This document shows, in pieces, positions 1-9,104 of a stretch of DNA of 64,000 bases (its first letter is position 1; each line of letters opens with the position of its first letter). Below the pieces are notes generated by a model. The model was not told the origin of the DNA and ran no database searches. It saw only the letters and a program-made list of their open reading frames with translations. Both the position numbers and the translations under genes were made by a program. Source of the stretch: Kastovskya adunca ATA6-11-RM4 (GTDB lineage: Bacteria; Cyanobacteriota; Cyanobacteriia; Cyanobacteriales; Coleofasciculaceae); the NCBI GenBank assembly GCA_019359445.1, contig JAHHHJ010000003.1:248001-312000 (forward strand), written 5' to 3'.

Positions 1-102
1 TAATTGGGTAAGGGCAAGGCACAGTGCCAAGCCCTGACGATTTTGTAGTCCAAAGAAATAAAAACGGCTGTAATTCTAAATTCCTGGAGTTAGCAGACTT
101 GC

Positions 103-1101
103 TCAATTTTTGTCATGGAGAAGTTGATTAATTTGACTTTGCAGTTTTTCCCGTAAGCCTTGAGCATTGCGGTAAGTTGAGACGGCTTTTGAGCTAGCTT
201 GTGATGTTTCTAAAGACGGTTGATCAAGCGGTTGGATATAGTAGCGCAGGCGAGTTCTCATTGCCCAAACGCCCATCGAGGGGAAGAGAGCAAAGATCAG
301 CATCAACGGGGAAAGGGGTAGAAAGGGAAGGGAGAGTAACTTGGCGATGCGTTTGAGATGATACCCCCAAGGATGCAAAAACTCACTACCAATGCAGACT
401 ACGGGGAGAATCGGAATTTGATAGCGATCGCTCAATCGAATAAAGCTAGGATGAAAGGTTTCCAGCTGGTAGCGCTTTGCCCAACCCTTGCGAGGGCCGT
501 GTAAACCTTCTGGGGTATAAAGCAGAGTGGTTTTATCGGCAACGGCAGCTTCAAAAGCATCCGCTTCTGCCCTAACCCCCCCCAAAGCATTTGCCCATCC
601 CGGCGGTAGCCACCAGATCATCCAAGCATGGTCAAATAAAGACACACCTGCAATCGGTTGGACTGTCCATCCCTTCGTCTGGCTAAGGAGAGTCCCCAAG
701 CCCAATACATCCCAAGGGAAGGACATCCCTGCATGGTTCATCGCCACAATCAAAGGCCCAGTTTCGGGCAAATTCTCCGCCTGATGCAACTCCCCGCGAA
801 AGTAGTATTTTACGATCGGGGTAAGGATTTCCTGGCTGAAGGCTTGCTGGTAGTTGGGGTCAAACTTACTCACTTCCGGGCGAGGTAAACGACAACCTAG
901 ACGCAACCAGCGAATCAGTAAGGCAAGATAAAAGCCACCGGGAATCAAAAATAAGCCATATTCCAGCCAGTTCCAGCCATCAGGATCGGCATGGTAGTGC
1001 TGCCAATGACGGTTAAATAAAATTAGCCAGCCTGGGGGATACCACAGGCAAAACCAATCGAACCAGGTGAATCGGTAGGGAGAGTTTGAGGATTGCGGCA
1101 T
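103..1101 (-). CDS. Lysophospholipid acyltransferase (PlsC/LPLAT-like) family protein
   Basis: The 332-residue protein looks like a membrane-associated glycerolipid acyltransferase. Hydrophobic segments lie near residues 15-30 and 45-66. An acyltransferase core follows, with the motif VAMNHAG around His123 and a PEG block (YTPEGLHGP), the equivalent of the FPEGTR motif that binds the phosphate. The spacing from His123 to Asp131 is longer than the classic HX4D, so the substrate may differ from that of PlsC. It begins with ATG at 1101. The neighbour on the same strand is a GNAT gene with a short gap, giving no clear functional link. Family membership is fairly sure; the substrate is unknown. 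Confidence 0.72.
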   Translation of the reverse strand: MPQSSNSPYRFTWFDWFCLWYPPGWLILFNRHWQHYHADPDGWNWLEYGLFLIPGGFYLALLIRWLRLGCRLPRPEVSKFDPNYQQAFSQEILTPIVKYYFRGELHQAENLPETGPLIVAMNHAGMSFPWDVLGLGTLLSQTKGWTVQPIAGVSLFDHAWMIWWLPPGWANALGGVRAEADAFEAAVADKTTLLYTPEGLHGPRKGWAKRYQLETFHPSFIRLSDRYQIPILPVVCIGSEFLHPWGYHLKRIAKLLSLPFLPLSPLMLIFALFPSMGVWAMRTRLRYYIQPLDQPSLETSQASSKAVSTYRNAQGLREKLQSQINQLLHDKN

Positions 1102-1185
1102 TCGGTAGCACTAGGTTTGAGCGCATCCTATTTAATAATCTGAATTAGCTAAGAATGCCCTCTGTCAGATAGCAGATTTTTGCTT

Positions 1186-1707
1186 CTATCGATTGGGAAT
1201 TTGATACTCAAGCAGATGTAATGTATTGCCCGCTAAATTTTGCTTGTCATTTACTCTAACGATTGTTCCACCAAGGGATTCGGGAATTTTTCGACTGGCA
1301 ATATTTTGCTTGTCAACGGGATAAGTTAGGTAGTCGCAATTTATATTTTTAACTGCCCACTGTTTAATTCCCGCGATCGCCTCTCGTCCATATCGATTGC
1401 CATGTGCCAACTTCTTCAGCCAAATTCCTAACTCTGGCTGCTTATCTAGGTTGTGAAGTCCAGCACAACCCAAGAATTCTTGAGTTTGTTTTAACAAGAT
1501 AACCAGTTGTAAGTTTGTCCCTGCTTGCAGTCCTTGTAATGATTCCTGAATAAAGGTTTCTGTCTCGGCGATTGTTTTGGCTGGCTGGGGATAGGTATAG
1601 GAGGTAATTTCTTCAGTAAATTCTGAAAAAATCGCTTCCTTATACTCCATCGAAATTGGTTTTAGTAAAAGGCGAGAGGTTGAAATTTCTACATCCAGGA
1701 GATTCAT
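1186..1707 (-). CDS. GNAT-family N-acetyltransferase (RimJ/RimL type)
   Basis: The protein of about 173 residues has the RimJ/RimL layout: an N-terminal strand with STSRLLLKPIS, a central beta region with FLGCAGLHNLDKQPELGIWL, and a helix after an acetyl-CoA-loop-like segment (HGNRYGREAI). Such enzymes transfer an acetyl group from acetyl-CoA to an amine, often a protein N-terminus or an antibiotic. I take the ATG at 1707 as the start; the reading frame extends five codons further to a TTG, which looks less likely. No partner gene reveals its substrate. Confidence 0.75.
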   Translation of the reverse strand: MNLLDVEISTSRLLLKPISMEYKEAIFSEFTEEITSYTYPQPAKTIAETETFIQESLQGLQAGTNLQLVILLKQTQEFLGCAGLHNLDKQPELGIWLKKLAHGNRYGREAIAGIKQWAVKNINCDYLTYPVDKQNIASRKIPESLGGTIVRVNDKQNLAGNTLHLLEYQIPNR

Positions 1708-1764
1708 AAACGGCTTGGGCAAATTAGCGATCGCCCTTTATAAATAGGGGACAGGTAGAGGAAT

Positions 1765-2172
1765 TCAATCCACAATCGTCAAGATTATTCCTACTAGCGA
1801 ACCTAAAAGCAACGAGACAATCGCCAAGGCATTAATCCCAAAACCAGGCAATCGTTTTTCAGTAGCTTGATAGTAGCCCCAAGCGTATACTAGGCGTCCA
1901 ACTATCCAGATGGCTCCAATTACAGCTCCCCAAATTGGGCTGACAAACAAGGAAAATAGCCACAAGCTTGGTATAAACAGTACGAGCTGTTCTAATGTAT
2001 TTTGTTGGACTCGAAATACTCTGTCAAAATCTGGATCTCCTGAAGTTTGAGGAGGAAGCACTTTGTATTTCATCCTCGCTCTACCCACATTAGCGGTGAA
2101 GGCAAAGTAGAGCATTAACGCCAGAACAGTTACTAAGCTTGTCCAGGAAAACTCTTGAAGAGCGATCGCCAT
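1765..2172 (-). CDS. MAPEG-family membrane protein
   Basis: This is a 135-residue protein with four predicted membrane helices, typical of the MAPEG family (membrane-associated proteins in eicosanoid and glutathione metabolism). The segment FRVQQNTLEQLVLFIPSLWLF matches the conserved RxQxNxxE-type signature in helix 2, and AIWIVGRLVYAWGYY matches the following helix. Bacterial members are often glutathione-dependent transferases or peroxidases, but the activity here is inferred only from the family. The ATG at 2172 is preceded by GAGGAA at good spacing. The length is normal. Confidence 0.85.
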   Translation of the reverse strand: MAIALQEFSWTSLVTVLALMLYFAFTANVGRARMKYKVLPPQTSGDPDFDRVFRVQQNTLEQLVLFIPSLWLFSLFVSPIWGAVIGAIWIVGRLVYAWGYYQATEKRLPGFGINALAIVSLLLGSLVGIILTIVD

Positions 2173-2219
2173 AAAAAATTCCTCAGATTGTTAATATGCC
2201 AACCCTTTGAGGTTCGCCC

Positions 2220-3431
2220 TCACTCTTTCCCTGAAACAACGGCTTCAGCAGAGTAGCGGATACCTGCTTCTTTGAAGCGTCTCAAGGCTTCACCTAGGCG
2301 ATCGCATTCCGCAATCAAACTCACCCGCACGTAGCCCTCACCCGCCTCACCAAAAGCATTCCCCGGCGTCACAACCACCCCGGTTTTTTGTAAAACATCC
2401 AGAGCAAAGTCCGTCGAACCCTCACCGGGAGGGCAAGGTACCCACAAGTACATCGTCGCTTTTGTTTTAGGCACAGTCCAGCCGAGTTGCCCCAAGCCTT
2501 CTATGAGAAAATCACGACGGCGACGGTAGCGGGCTTGCACTTCGCTGACATAAAGATCCGGTAGCTGTAAGGCAGTTTCAGCGGCAGTTTGCAAGACAGC
2601 GAAAATGCCGTAGTCCAGATTCGTTTTCAGAGTCCGCAATCCCTGAATTACCTGGCTATTCCCGACAACGAAGCCCACACGCCAGCCTGCCATGTTATAG
2701 GTTTTTGACAGGGTATGGAACTCAACGCTGATTTCCTTAGCACCGGGAATTTCTAACAAGCTGGTGGGCTGGTAGCCATCAAAGGCGAGTTCGGCATAAC
2801 ACAAGTCATGCACTAAAAGGATTTCGTGCTTGCGGGCAAAGGCGACAATGTCCTCAAAAAATTCACGCGGCGCAGTCGCAGCCGTGGGGTTGTTGGGATA
2901 GTTGAAATAGAGAATTTTGGCTTTCTGGGCAACGTCATCAGGAATTGCGCCTAGATCGATCAGCCAGTCGTTTTCCGGTTTGAGAATGAGGTTGTGAATC
3001 TTCCCCCCCGCAATCACCGGGCCCCGGAAGTGAGCCGGATAGGCAGGGCTGGGGACTAATACCAAATCGCCGGGATTGATATAGGCTAGGGCGAGATGTC
3101 CCAGTCCTTCCTTGGAACCCAATAGGGGTAAGGCTTCGCTATCGGGGTTGAGGTCAACATCGTAGCGGCGACGGTACCAAGAGGTAATGGCGCGGCGGAA
3201 ATTCGCAGTGCCTTCAAAGGGCGGGTAGCCATGATTAGCCGGATTTTGCAATGCCGCTATTGCTGCTTCGATGACGGGTTGTGGTGCTGGGCCATCGGGA
3301 TTTCCCATGCCCAAGTCAATCAAATCCAGCCCTTGTTCTCTTGCACGAGCTTTCAGTTCATCAAGACGGGCAAAAACATAGGGCGGCAACGCACTCACAC
3401 GCCCTGCTGGAGTTAGCCAATTTAAAGACAT
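2220..3431 (-). CDS. Class I/II PLP-dependent aminotransferase (Asp/Ala/LL-DAP aminotransferase-like)
   Basis: This is a fold-type I aminotransferase of about 403 residues. Visible features are the N-terminal DLGMGNPDG substrate loop, YFNYPNNPTAA, the VHDLCYAELAFDG region holding the PLP-binding Asp, the Schiff-base Lys in HTLSKTYNMAGWRVGF, and a C-terminal Arg in GYVRVSLIA that should bind the substrate carboxylate. Cyanobacterial homologues are usually annotated as aspartate or LL-diaminopimelate aminotransferase; the exact donor cannot be read here. The frame is open to 3476, but I prefer the ATG at 3431 because the conserved family N-terminus starts near SLNWLTPAGRV. Confidence 0.85.
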   Translation of the reverse strand: MSLNWLTPAGRVSALPPYVFARLDELKARAREQGLDLIDLGMGNPDGPAPQPVIEAAIAALQNPANHGYPPFEGTANFRRAITSWYRRRYDVDLNPDSEALPLLGSKEGLGHLALAYINPGDLVLVPSPAYPAHFRGPVIAGGKIHNLILKPENDWLIDLGAIPDDVAQKAKILYFNYPNNPTAATAPREFFEDIVAFARKHEILLVHDLCYAELAFDGYQPTSLLEIPGAKEISVEFHTLSKTYNMAGWRVGFVVGNSQVIQGLRTLKTNLDYGIFAVLQTAAETALQLPDLYVSEVQARYRRRRDFLIEGLGQLGWTVPKTKATMYLWVPCPPGEGSTDFALDVLQKTGVVVTPGNAFGEAGEGYVRVSLIAECDRLGEALRRFKEAGIRYSAEAVVSGKE

Positions 3432-3574
3432 CGCTTTTACCGCATTCTCCATAACTAAATGAACCACACCAGCCATCTAGAACAAGCGCAACGTCACGAG
3501 CGAACTCCTGCTGCTGCTTTGCCATTGTCCTTTCTGCTGCGATGCACAAATCTATCAACTCTGCCCCTAGATCG

Positions 3575-4774
3575 TCAATTCTCTGACGCGAGATTAATAG
3601 GGCTGCGATTTCCATCAACTAAGCTTGTTGTTGAAACCATCGCCGCCATCAGTTGTTCAGGCACCACTGTAAAGGGGAGACGATGAATATCCGAGGCTTT
3701 ACCGCAAGCGATTTCTGCCGCCTGTCGCAACTCTGCTAAAGTGATGTGACCCAACCCCAAATCGTCGAGGGTTTGGGGCAATCCAATCTCGCTATAAAAC
3801 TTCAGCAACTGTTGTCGTGCGGAAGCGGCAAGCTGATTACCCTGAATCATTTCTTCTAAGCGCAACTGCACAAGAATGCCGTAGGCAACCTTTTCACCAT
3901 GCAGGGCATTATGGGCAGCAGGGATATGAGTCAAGCCGTTGTGGACAGCGTGGGCAGCAACTGTGCGACATTGGGCACCCCCCAAGCCACCGATAACACC
4001 TGCTAATAAGACCGTGGCATCTACGACTTCTCGCCACTCCTCTCCACCGGGTTCTTGCAGGGCAGCCGCAGACTTTTGGAAGAGGATATCTCGCAGGACT
4101 CTGGCTTGTTGAACTGCCGCGATAATCAGCGTCGCCGGAGAGCTGCCGCTACTGACTGACGCTTCGTACCACTTGGCTAACGCATCGCCAATTCCCGCCA
4201 CTAAGGTACGTTGTGGTGCCGTTTGAATCAGGCTGTAGTCGAGTAACAATAAGTCAGGACATTTGTCAAGGGCGACATCGTACTCAAAGGCACCCTGCTC
4301 AGAGTAGATATTCGACAAAGCTGTCCAAGCCGCACAGGTAGCAGCGGAAGTCGGGATGGTGACAATCGGTAACTGGCACTGATGAGCCAACAGTTTTGCT
4401 GTATCTAATGCCTTACCGCCACCGATACCGATAATCACATCGGCTTGATGTTTGTTCGCTGCGGCTCGCAGAGATGCCAAAGATACTTCGCTGCAATCGG
4501 GACTGTAGGAGGCGGGGGCAGATTTAAGTTGCTGAGGCAGTAAAATTGCTTGCAACTGAGGAGTAAAGCTAGCTAGGGTGCGATCGCCTCCGACAATTAA
4601 GGGACGTTTTCCCAAGCGAGCGATCGCTTCTCCTGACTCAGCTAATGCCTGTTCGCCCCGCAGTATTTGCCTTGGGGCAACGAAAAGCGATAACAAAGAA
4701 GAACGAAAGGTTTGAGTTGACAACTTCTTCGCGGCAGATTGATTGCTCATATTTTGTGTATTTAACACTACCAT
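3575..4774 (-). CDS. Iron-containing alcohol dehydrogenase / glycerol dehydrogenase-like oxidoreductase
   Basis: The protein of about 399 residues belongs to the metal-dependent dehydrogenase family that includes GldA. It shows a dinucleotide-binding region (RPLIVGGDRTLAS), the hallmark IGIGGGKALDTAK, the PTSAATCAAW loop, and metal-ligand histidines in the AVHNGLTHIP and NALHGEKVAYG blocks. It probably oxidises a polyol or reduces a carbonyl with NAD(P). The open frame runs on to 5014, but that extension translates a tandem DNA repeat (QGCRGAGV units), so I place the start at the ATG at 4774. A second ATG at 4750 is possible. Neither has a clear ribosome site, so the start is uncertain. Confidence 0.8.
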   Translation of the reverse strand: MVVLNTQNMSNQSAAKKLSTQTFRSSLLSLFVAPRQILRGEQALAESGEAIARLGKRPLIVGGDRTLASFTPQLQAILLPQQLKSAPASYSPDCSEVSLASLRAAANKHQADVIIGIGGGKALDTAKLLAHQCQLPIVTIPTSAATCAAWTALSNIYSEQGAFEYDVALDKCPDLLLLDYSLIQTAPQRTLVAGIGDALAKWYEASVSSGSSPATLIIAAVQQARVLRDILFQKSAAALQEPGGEEWREVVDATVLLAGVIGGLGGAQCRTVAAHAVHNGLTHIPAAHNALHGEKVAYGILVQLRLEEMIQGNQLAASARQQLLKFYSEIGLPQTLDDLGLGHITLAELRQAAEIACGKASDIHRLPFTVVPEQLMAAMVSTTSLVDGNRSPINLASEN

Positions 4775-4800
4775 CTCTTGAGGGAGGGTGAGAGTCCTGA

Positions 4801-5037
4801 GTCGGTGAGTCCTGAGTCCTGAGTTGGGGAGAAAGTATGAAGGGTGAAGTATGAAGTATGAAGGGTGAAGTATGAAGGGTGAAGTATGAAGGGTGAAGTA
4901 TGAAAGGTAAGAGGTAAGAGGTTCTCCCCCGCTCCCCTGCTCCCCTGCACCCCTGCACCCCTGCACCCCTGCACCCCTGCACCCCTGCACCCCTGCACCC
5001 CTGCACCCCTGCACCCCTGCACCCCCGCTCCCCTGCT
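4801..5037. repeat. Composite short tandem repeats (GAGTCCT heptads, GAAGTATGAAGG units, 8-bp CTGCACCC units)
   Basis: Three tandem blocks lie side by side. At about 4788-4824 are heptads related to GAGTCCT. At about 4831-4905 are alternating GAAGTATGAAGGGT units. At about 4923-5037 is a C-rich block in which TGCACCCC is repeated about ten times. The array ends one base before the stop of the Ycf51-like gene. This matches the short tandemly repeated repetitive sequences known in cyanobacteria. The 8-bp unit stays open in all frames, which creates false protein extensions. A related copy lies at 46.3 kb. Confidence 0.9.
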
Positions 5038-5038
5038 C

Positions 5039-5554
5039 TTAACTGGGTAACTGAGCGAAGCTTTCGGGAAAGACTTCGACTTGCATCTGCTCATCTTCGC
5101 GAATGGCAAGCGATCGCTTTGCTTGTCCTAGGAAAAGGGGTTGGGAAATTCCGGGTTCTGGATGAGTGACAGTGCGGGCGCGGATGATTAGCAAATTGTC
5201 TACCCCACCCCGGCGTCCCAGAGAATACAAGTCAGCGGCGGCTTGCTGAAGTGTTGCCTCCAACTGAGTAGTCGTGATTTCTGGTTGCACTTTAATCACT
5301 ACTTCTGGGCCACCGTTGTCGTAGACTACCGCATAGCGAAGGGCACCAGGAATTGTGGTGCGGCTAAAGAGTCCCAGACTCAGTCCAAACAGACCTACCG
5401 TTAGCACGCCTAAAAAGCCTGTAACTCCTACTAAGCGAAAGCGGATACCCCATTTGAAGAGAAAGGCGATCACGACAAGAACAGCAGAAATAATGGTGAC
5501 GATGCCTAACCACTTTCCGGCAGTAATAAAATCAATAGGTAATTGCAAATCCAT
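5039..5554 (-). CDS. ycf51: Ycf51-like (DUF2518) membrane protein
   Basis: This 171-residue protein has two membrane helices, about residues 14-33 (LGIVTIISAVLVVIAFLF) and 41-63 (GVTGFLGVLTVGLFGLSLG). A soluble C-terminal domain follows, starting at the conserved TTIPGALRYAVVYDNG stretch. I recognise it as the cyanobacterial/plastid Ycf51 family (DUF2518), whose function is unknown. The C-terminal part contains LGRRGGVDNLLIIRAR, which looks like a compact alpha/beta domain. The start is ATG at 5554. The tandem repeat begins directly after its stop codon. Confidence 0.7.
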   Translation of the reverse strand: MDLQLPIDFITAGKWLGIVTIISAVLVVIAFLFKWGIRFRLVGVTGFLGVLTVGLFGLSLGLFSRTTIPGALRYAVVYDNGGPEVVIKVQPEITTTQLEATLQQAAADLYSLGRRGGVDNLLIIRARTVTHPEPGISQPLFLGQAKRSLAIREDEQMQVEVFPESFAQLPS

Positions 5555-5718
5555 AGGTTAAATAATCAGGACGGGGTTAAGTGGTAACAGTAGGGTTTTT
5601 CGCCCTCAATTTGACCAGCTTTCATCTTCATCCTATCAGCGTCACCAACAGAGTAAGGCAGCTTAGGAGTGATTCGCCATTCCCCATCACTTTATTTGCC
5701 TCCAATCGCGTCTTGGTG

Positions 5719-6654
5719 CTACTGAGTCGCCGCATCGCTCGCTTGGCGTAGGGTGAACAAAGTCAGCTCTGGTGGCGCGTTAATTCGCACTGGCACACGG
5801 CTAAAACCAATCCCCCGGTTAATGTAAAGACGATTTCCTGGCTGCCCGTAGTCTTCAACCCAGCCAGCAGCAGGCACCAAATCCTCTTCGTCACTCACCA
5901 AGAACCACATAGGCGTCAAGCCAAATGGCAACAGGCGAATCTGCCCTCCGTGGGTGTGTCCCGCAACAGCAAGTGGGGCAGTATTGGCAGGCAAAGCTTC
6001 AAAAGTCTTAGGATTGTGCATCATCACCAGCCTAGGGGCATTGTCTGGTACCTGGGCTAAGGCAACTTTTGGCTTGTCCTCTTTGGGTAGGTGCGGCCCT
6101 ATCCCCACTAAGTACAAAGCTGCCTCATCTGTCTGGCTTTGTGTCTGAGTAAGGTTTAGCGGCACCGCCTCATTCTTTAATACCCTCACCCCTGCTGCTT
6201 TTAACGCTTCCTGCACTTGCACAGATAAACGCTCATCCCTGGGTGCTTGCTGCTTGTTTATCCCATAGTCATGATTGCCCAACACAGCATAGGTAGGGAT
6301 GCCAGCTTCTACCAGTGGGCGAATCAGTGCAGTGACTTTCTTTAGCTCTGTCGTTGGATCTTTGCCGGGATGGTAGATAAAGTCGCCAGCGATCAGCACG
6401 ATTGCTGGACGTTCTGCAACTAATTGCTCAACAATGCGGCGGATGGTGGAGGTATTATCCCACCACATCCCCACCTGCATATCGGCAATAACGCCAACCT
6501 TTTTCCCCTGCCAAGGAGGGGGAAGACTGGGAATTTCTGCAATTTCCTCTTCTCGGTCAATCCAGTAAGGTTCGATTGCCACACCCCAAATTAGATAGGT
6601 GCTGACTACTCCCAACAAACCGAGTAAGAGGTATTTAATAAACTTGTACTTCAT
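5719..6654 (-). CDS. Membrane-anchored metallophosphoesterase (YaeI-like)
   Basis: This 311-residue protein has one N-terminal membrane helix (residues 8-24) and then a calcineurin-like phosphoesterase domain. The metal-binding motifs are in order: GVIADMQVG (the usual DxH is DxQ here), IAGDF, LGNHDYG, a histidine in VMMHNP, and GHTHGGQIRLP. Family members cleave phosphomonoesters or diesters, and YaeI-type enzymes act near the membrane. Its ATG overlaps the stop of the upstream gene by one base (TAATG), so the two are probably translated as a pair. The DxQ change is seen in other members of this branch and need not abolish activity. Confidence 0.85.
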   Translation of the reverse strand: MKYKFIKYLLLGLLGVVSTYLIWGVAIEPYWIDREEEIAEIPSLPPPWQGKKVGVIADMQVGMWWDNTSTIRRIVEQLVAERPAIVLIAGDFIYHPGKDPTTELKKVTALIRPLVEAGIPTYAVLGNHDYGINKQQAPRDERLSVQVQEALKAAGVRVLKNEAVPLNLTQTQSQTDEAALYLVGIGPHLPKEDKPKVALAQVPDNAPRLVMMHNPKTFEALPANTAPLAVAGHTHGGQIRLLPFGLTPMWFLVSDEEDLVPAAGWVEDYGQPGNRLYINRGIGFSRVPVRINAPPELTLFTLRQASDAATQ

Positions 6655-7694
6655 TATGGGCTTAGGTCGCGCCTATTTTTAGATGAGTTCCGGTCAGACC
6701 AAATTGGCAACTGATTAACTTTTTGTAACGTTAGCTCTACATAAGTGGTGCCGTTCTCGTTAACTGGTTTGACACCAAAGTAGCCTTCCGAACCATCATG
6801 AGCATGGGGGCCACTGAAGCCTGCGCTGTAACGTCCCTGCCAACGCGCTCGATTAAACGGGGAGGTAACAGTCCAAGGCCAGCGAGAGGGGAAGAGAATG
6901 CTACCAAGGTCTTCTATCCAGTCTCGACGCCCTTGGAGGTGGTAGACGTCATCAGCTGCGTCAAACCCATGATTTCCCGCAAAAACACCACCAATGGATA
7001 AGACAACGATCTGAGCATCTAGCCACTGATCTAGATAAGTGGCGGCACCGAGGGCGACCTGTGCGCCGCCACTGGTGCCAACGAGGACAATTTTCAGCGG
7101 TGATGATGAGGAAGTAGAGATAGATTGGGCGGCATTCATCTGGTCAATGATGGCACTGGCAACTCCCTGGTTGTAGATGGGGCTGTAGCGGTCATCAATG
7201 GAAATCGCAAATCGCCAGAGATTGCGGATTTTGATCAGGATGTCTGCCATTCCTAATGGGCCATCTGCCTGTTCGGCAAAGCGCCAGAGAGGAGCGAGAA
7301 AGCGCTCTCCCCCTAAACTTTCGTTGGCGACGGAGTACGCAAAGACGCCTTCAACAGCAACGCAGTCGGGATGATTTTTCTCTAAGCCCTTGAGAAAGAT
7401 TTTTTCTCCTGGAACCAACCGAGTGGCTGAAAAATTTCCCACTCCCGCCAAAAAGATGATGTAGCAATTAGTCGTTGAAGATTGGGCAACAGCAGGGGAG
7501 CGATCGCCAGAAGGTAAGCCTTTAAACGTCTTGTTTTTCAAACCTAAAGTGTTTGCCCCTTCGTTCAACCACCACATCAGCGTTCCCACAGGAGAGAGTG
7601 TTCCCCAAACCAAAAGGATGATTCCCGCTAAAATTAGTAGCTTTAAAGCTCCCCCCCGCAGCCACAGCAGTATCCGCTCGATTAAGTGCAGCAT
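6654..7694 (-). CDS. Membrane-anchored alpha/beta-hydrolase-like protein
   Basis: This 346-residue protein of unknown role has a first hydrophobic segment at about residues 15-38. The centre carries IVLVGTSGGAQVALGAA, which resembles the nucleophile elbow (GxSxG) of alpha/beta hydrolases, after a beta strand as expected. Near the C-terminus, SGPHAHDG could supply the histidine. The gene ends on the start codon of the metallophosphoesterase gene, so the two are likely co-translated and act in the same membrane-proximal process. The fold is inferred from short motifs only. Confidence 0.6.
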   Translation of the reverse strand: MLHLIERILLWLRGGALKLLILAGIILLVWGTLSPVGTLMWWLNEGANTLGLKNKTFKGLPSGDRSPAVAQSSTTNCYIIFLAGVGNFSATRLVPGEKIFLKGLEKNHPDCVAVEGVFAYSVANESLGGERFLAPLWRFAEQADGPLGMADILIKIRNLWRFAISIDDRYSPIYNQGVASAIIDQMNAAQSISTSSSSPLKIVLVGTSGGAQVALGAATYLDQWLDAQIVVLSIGGVFAGNHGFDAADDVYHLQGRRDWIEDLGSILFPSRWPWTVTSPFNRARWQGRYSAGFSGPHAHDGSEGYFGVKPVNENGTTYVELTLQKVNQLPIWSDRNSSKNRRDLSP

Positions 7695-7790
7695 TTAAGT
7701 TTTGTCTTATTCAGTGGTGTTAGTCATGACAACTGATGATTAACAGATATTGTAGATATTTGAGCGAATTTGGTAAGAATCTGAATCACT

Positions 7791-8372
7791 GTGAGCAACC
7801 AGGAAATCAGACGGAGTTTAGGTAGAACCATCTGGAAGGCACTCTCTTTAGATGGTGATTTTTATGAAAATGCTCGTAATACGCCCCTAAACCGAGCTAC
7901 AGCCCGATCAATCGTGATTTTAGCCGCTCTGTCTTATATGTTAGGAAGTGCGTTGATTTTGTTGGTTAATCGAGCCAGTTTGCCGCTGTTTCTATTGGCG
8001 TTACTTCTGAGTGGGCTAAGTGTGACTGCGGGTTACTATTTTTGGACATTTACCATCTGGCAGATTGGGAAGTGGCTCCGACGGAGTTCTTTAACCTATG
8101 GTGAGTTGCTGATTCCCATTGGTTTTGCCTATGCTCCCCAGGTATTAAACTTTTTAACGTTGATTCCCTTGCTAGGAAGACCGATTGAGCTAGTATTATC
8201 TGCCTGGAGTTTGCTGGCGGTGATTGTGGCGGTGCGGCAAGGGTTAGATATCACCACGCTTCGGGCGGCACTAATTTGTTTGGTGGGTTGGCCCCTGATA
8301 CAGACGGCGATCGGCTCAGTCCAAGTCTTTGAACAGTGGTTAGTAAGAACTCAAGGAGTATCACTGCTCTAA
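7791..8372 (+). CDS. Yip1-domain integral membrane protein
   Basis: This 193-residue protein starts with GTG at 7791 and has about five membrane helices. The stretch FAYAPQVLNFLTLIP followed by SAWSLLAVIVAVRQ is the typical bacterial Yip1 pattern. Members are of unknown function in bacteria. It is divergent from the hydrolase/phosphoesterase pair and convergent with the metallopeptidase gene, so it is probably a single-gene unit and the last ordinary gene before the restriction island. Confidence 0.75.
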   Translation: MSNQEIRRSLGRTIWKALSLDGDFYENARNTPLNRATARSIVILAALSYMLGSALILLVNRASLPLFLLALLLSGLSVTAGYYFWTFTIWQIGKWLRRSSLTYGELLIPIGFAYAPQVLNFLTLIPLLGRPIELVLSAWSLLAVIVAVRQGLDITTLRAALICLVGWPLIQTAIGSVQVFEQWLVRTQGVSLL

Positions 8373-8387
8373 GACTGACGCAAATTC

Positions 8388-9104
8388 TCAAATCAACATC
8401 TGCTCAAGCTTGCTCTTTCGATATTCCCAGTCGAGCATGATAGAGCTAAGGAAATTGTAGAAGTCTGGGCTGTGATCGGGGTGCTTTAAGTGGCATAGTT
8501 CATGGGTTACGACATAATCAATGCATCGAGAAGAAGCGCGGATCAGATCGCGGTTAAGAATCATCGTGCCACTAGCGGTCAAGCTGCCCCAACGTTTAGA
8601 GAGTTGCCGAATTTGAAGGGGTGGGCGATCGCACCCTAACCGCTTAAACGCTGCGAAACAGATATCCAACCGTTCCTCAAACTTTAGTCGTGCCTTCTCC
8701 AGATACCAGTTCTCCAGCAGTTCGCGGGTCATATCATTGTTGTCTGGCTGGGGTGTTTCTACAGTGAGGAATCGCCCCTTCAGCTTTACAGAGGATTGGG
8801 CACTTTGCTGGACTTTTAGGCGGTACTGCCGTCCCAGGTAAAGGTGCGTCTCGCCGCTAACATATTGACGCGGTGGGGTACGGGGTTCAAACTGGCTGAA
8901 ATAGTTTTGCTGCTTAAGAATCCAGCGGGCGTGGTTCTTGACGCGCCGATCTATCTCCTCCAGCAGAGCGTCGATAGGGGCTTTGACGGTGACGGTTCGA
9001 TTGGGGTGGACGGAGATGTCCAGTGTTTTCCGGCTTGAGCGGATAATCTCAAACTCGATCGCCTTATCCCCGTAAGTGATGCACCGATGCGTCTCAACAA
9101 TCAT
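8388..9104 (-). CDS. YgjP-type (DUF45) zinc metallopeptidase of the type I R-M operon
   Basis: This 238-residue protein has the HELCHLKHPDHSPDF block (residues about 201-215), the zinc-binding HExxH-like motif of the M48-related YgjP/WLM family, with a third histidine just downstream. A conserved RWGSLTASGTMILN precedes it. This small metallopeptidase gene is commonly found next to hsdR, but its role is not settled; a maturation or regulatory protease for the restriction complex is a reasonable guess. Its ATG overlaps the hsdR stop by four bases (ATGA), so it is the last gene of the operon. Confidence 0.85.
   Translation of the reverse strand: MIVETHRCITYGDKAIEFEIIRSSRKTLDISVHPNRTVTVKAPIDALLEEIDRRVKNHARWILKQQNYFSQFEPRTPPRQYVSGETHLYLGRQYRLKVQQSAQSSVKLKGRFLTVETPQPDNNDMTRELLENWYLEKARLKFEERLDICFAAFKRLGCDRPPLQIRQLSKRWGSLTASGTMILNRDLIRASSRCIDYVVTHELCHLKHPDHSPDFYNFLSSIMLDWEYRKSKLEQMLI

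Noticed and set aside
4831-5037. Possible CRISPR array
   Set aside because: The units are 8-14 bases in direct tandem with no spacers, so this is a tandem repeat.
4775-5109. Long frames with QGCRGAGV repeats that look like a repetitive protein
   Set aside because: The repeat is an 8-bp DNA tandem array that stays open in all three frames. The dehydrogenase domain starts only at about 4774, so the repeated peptide is not a natural protein.
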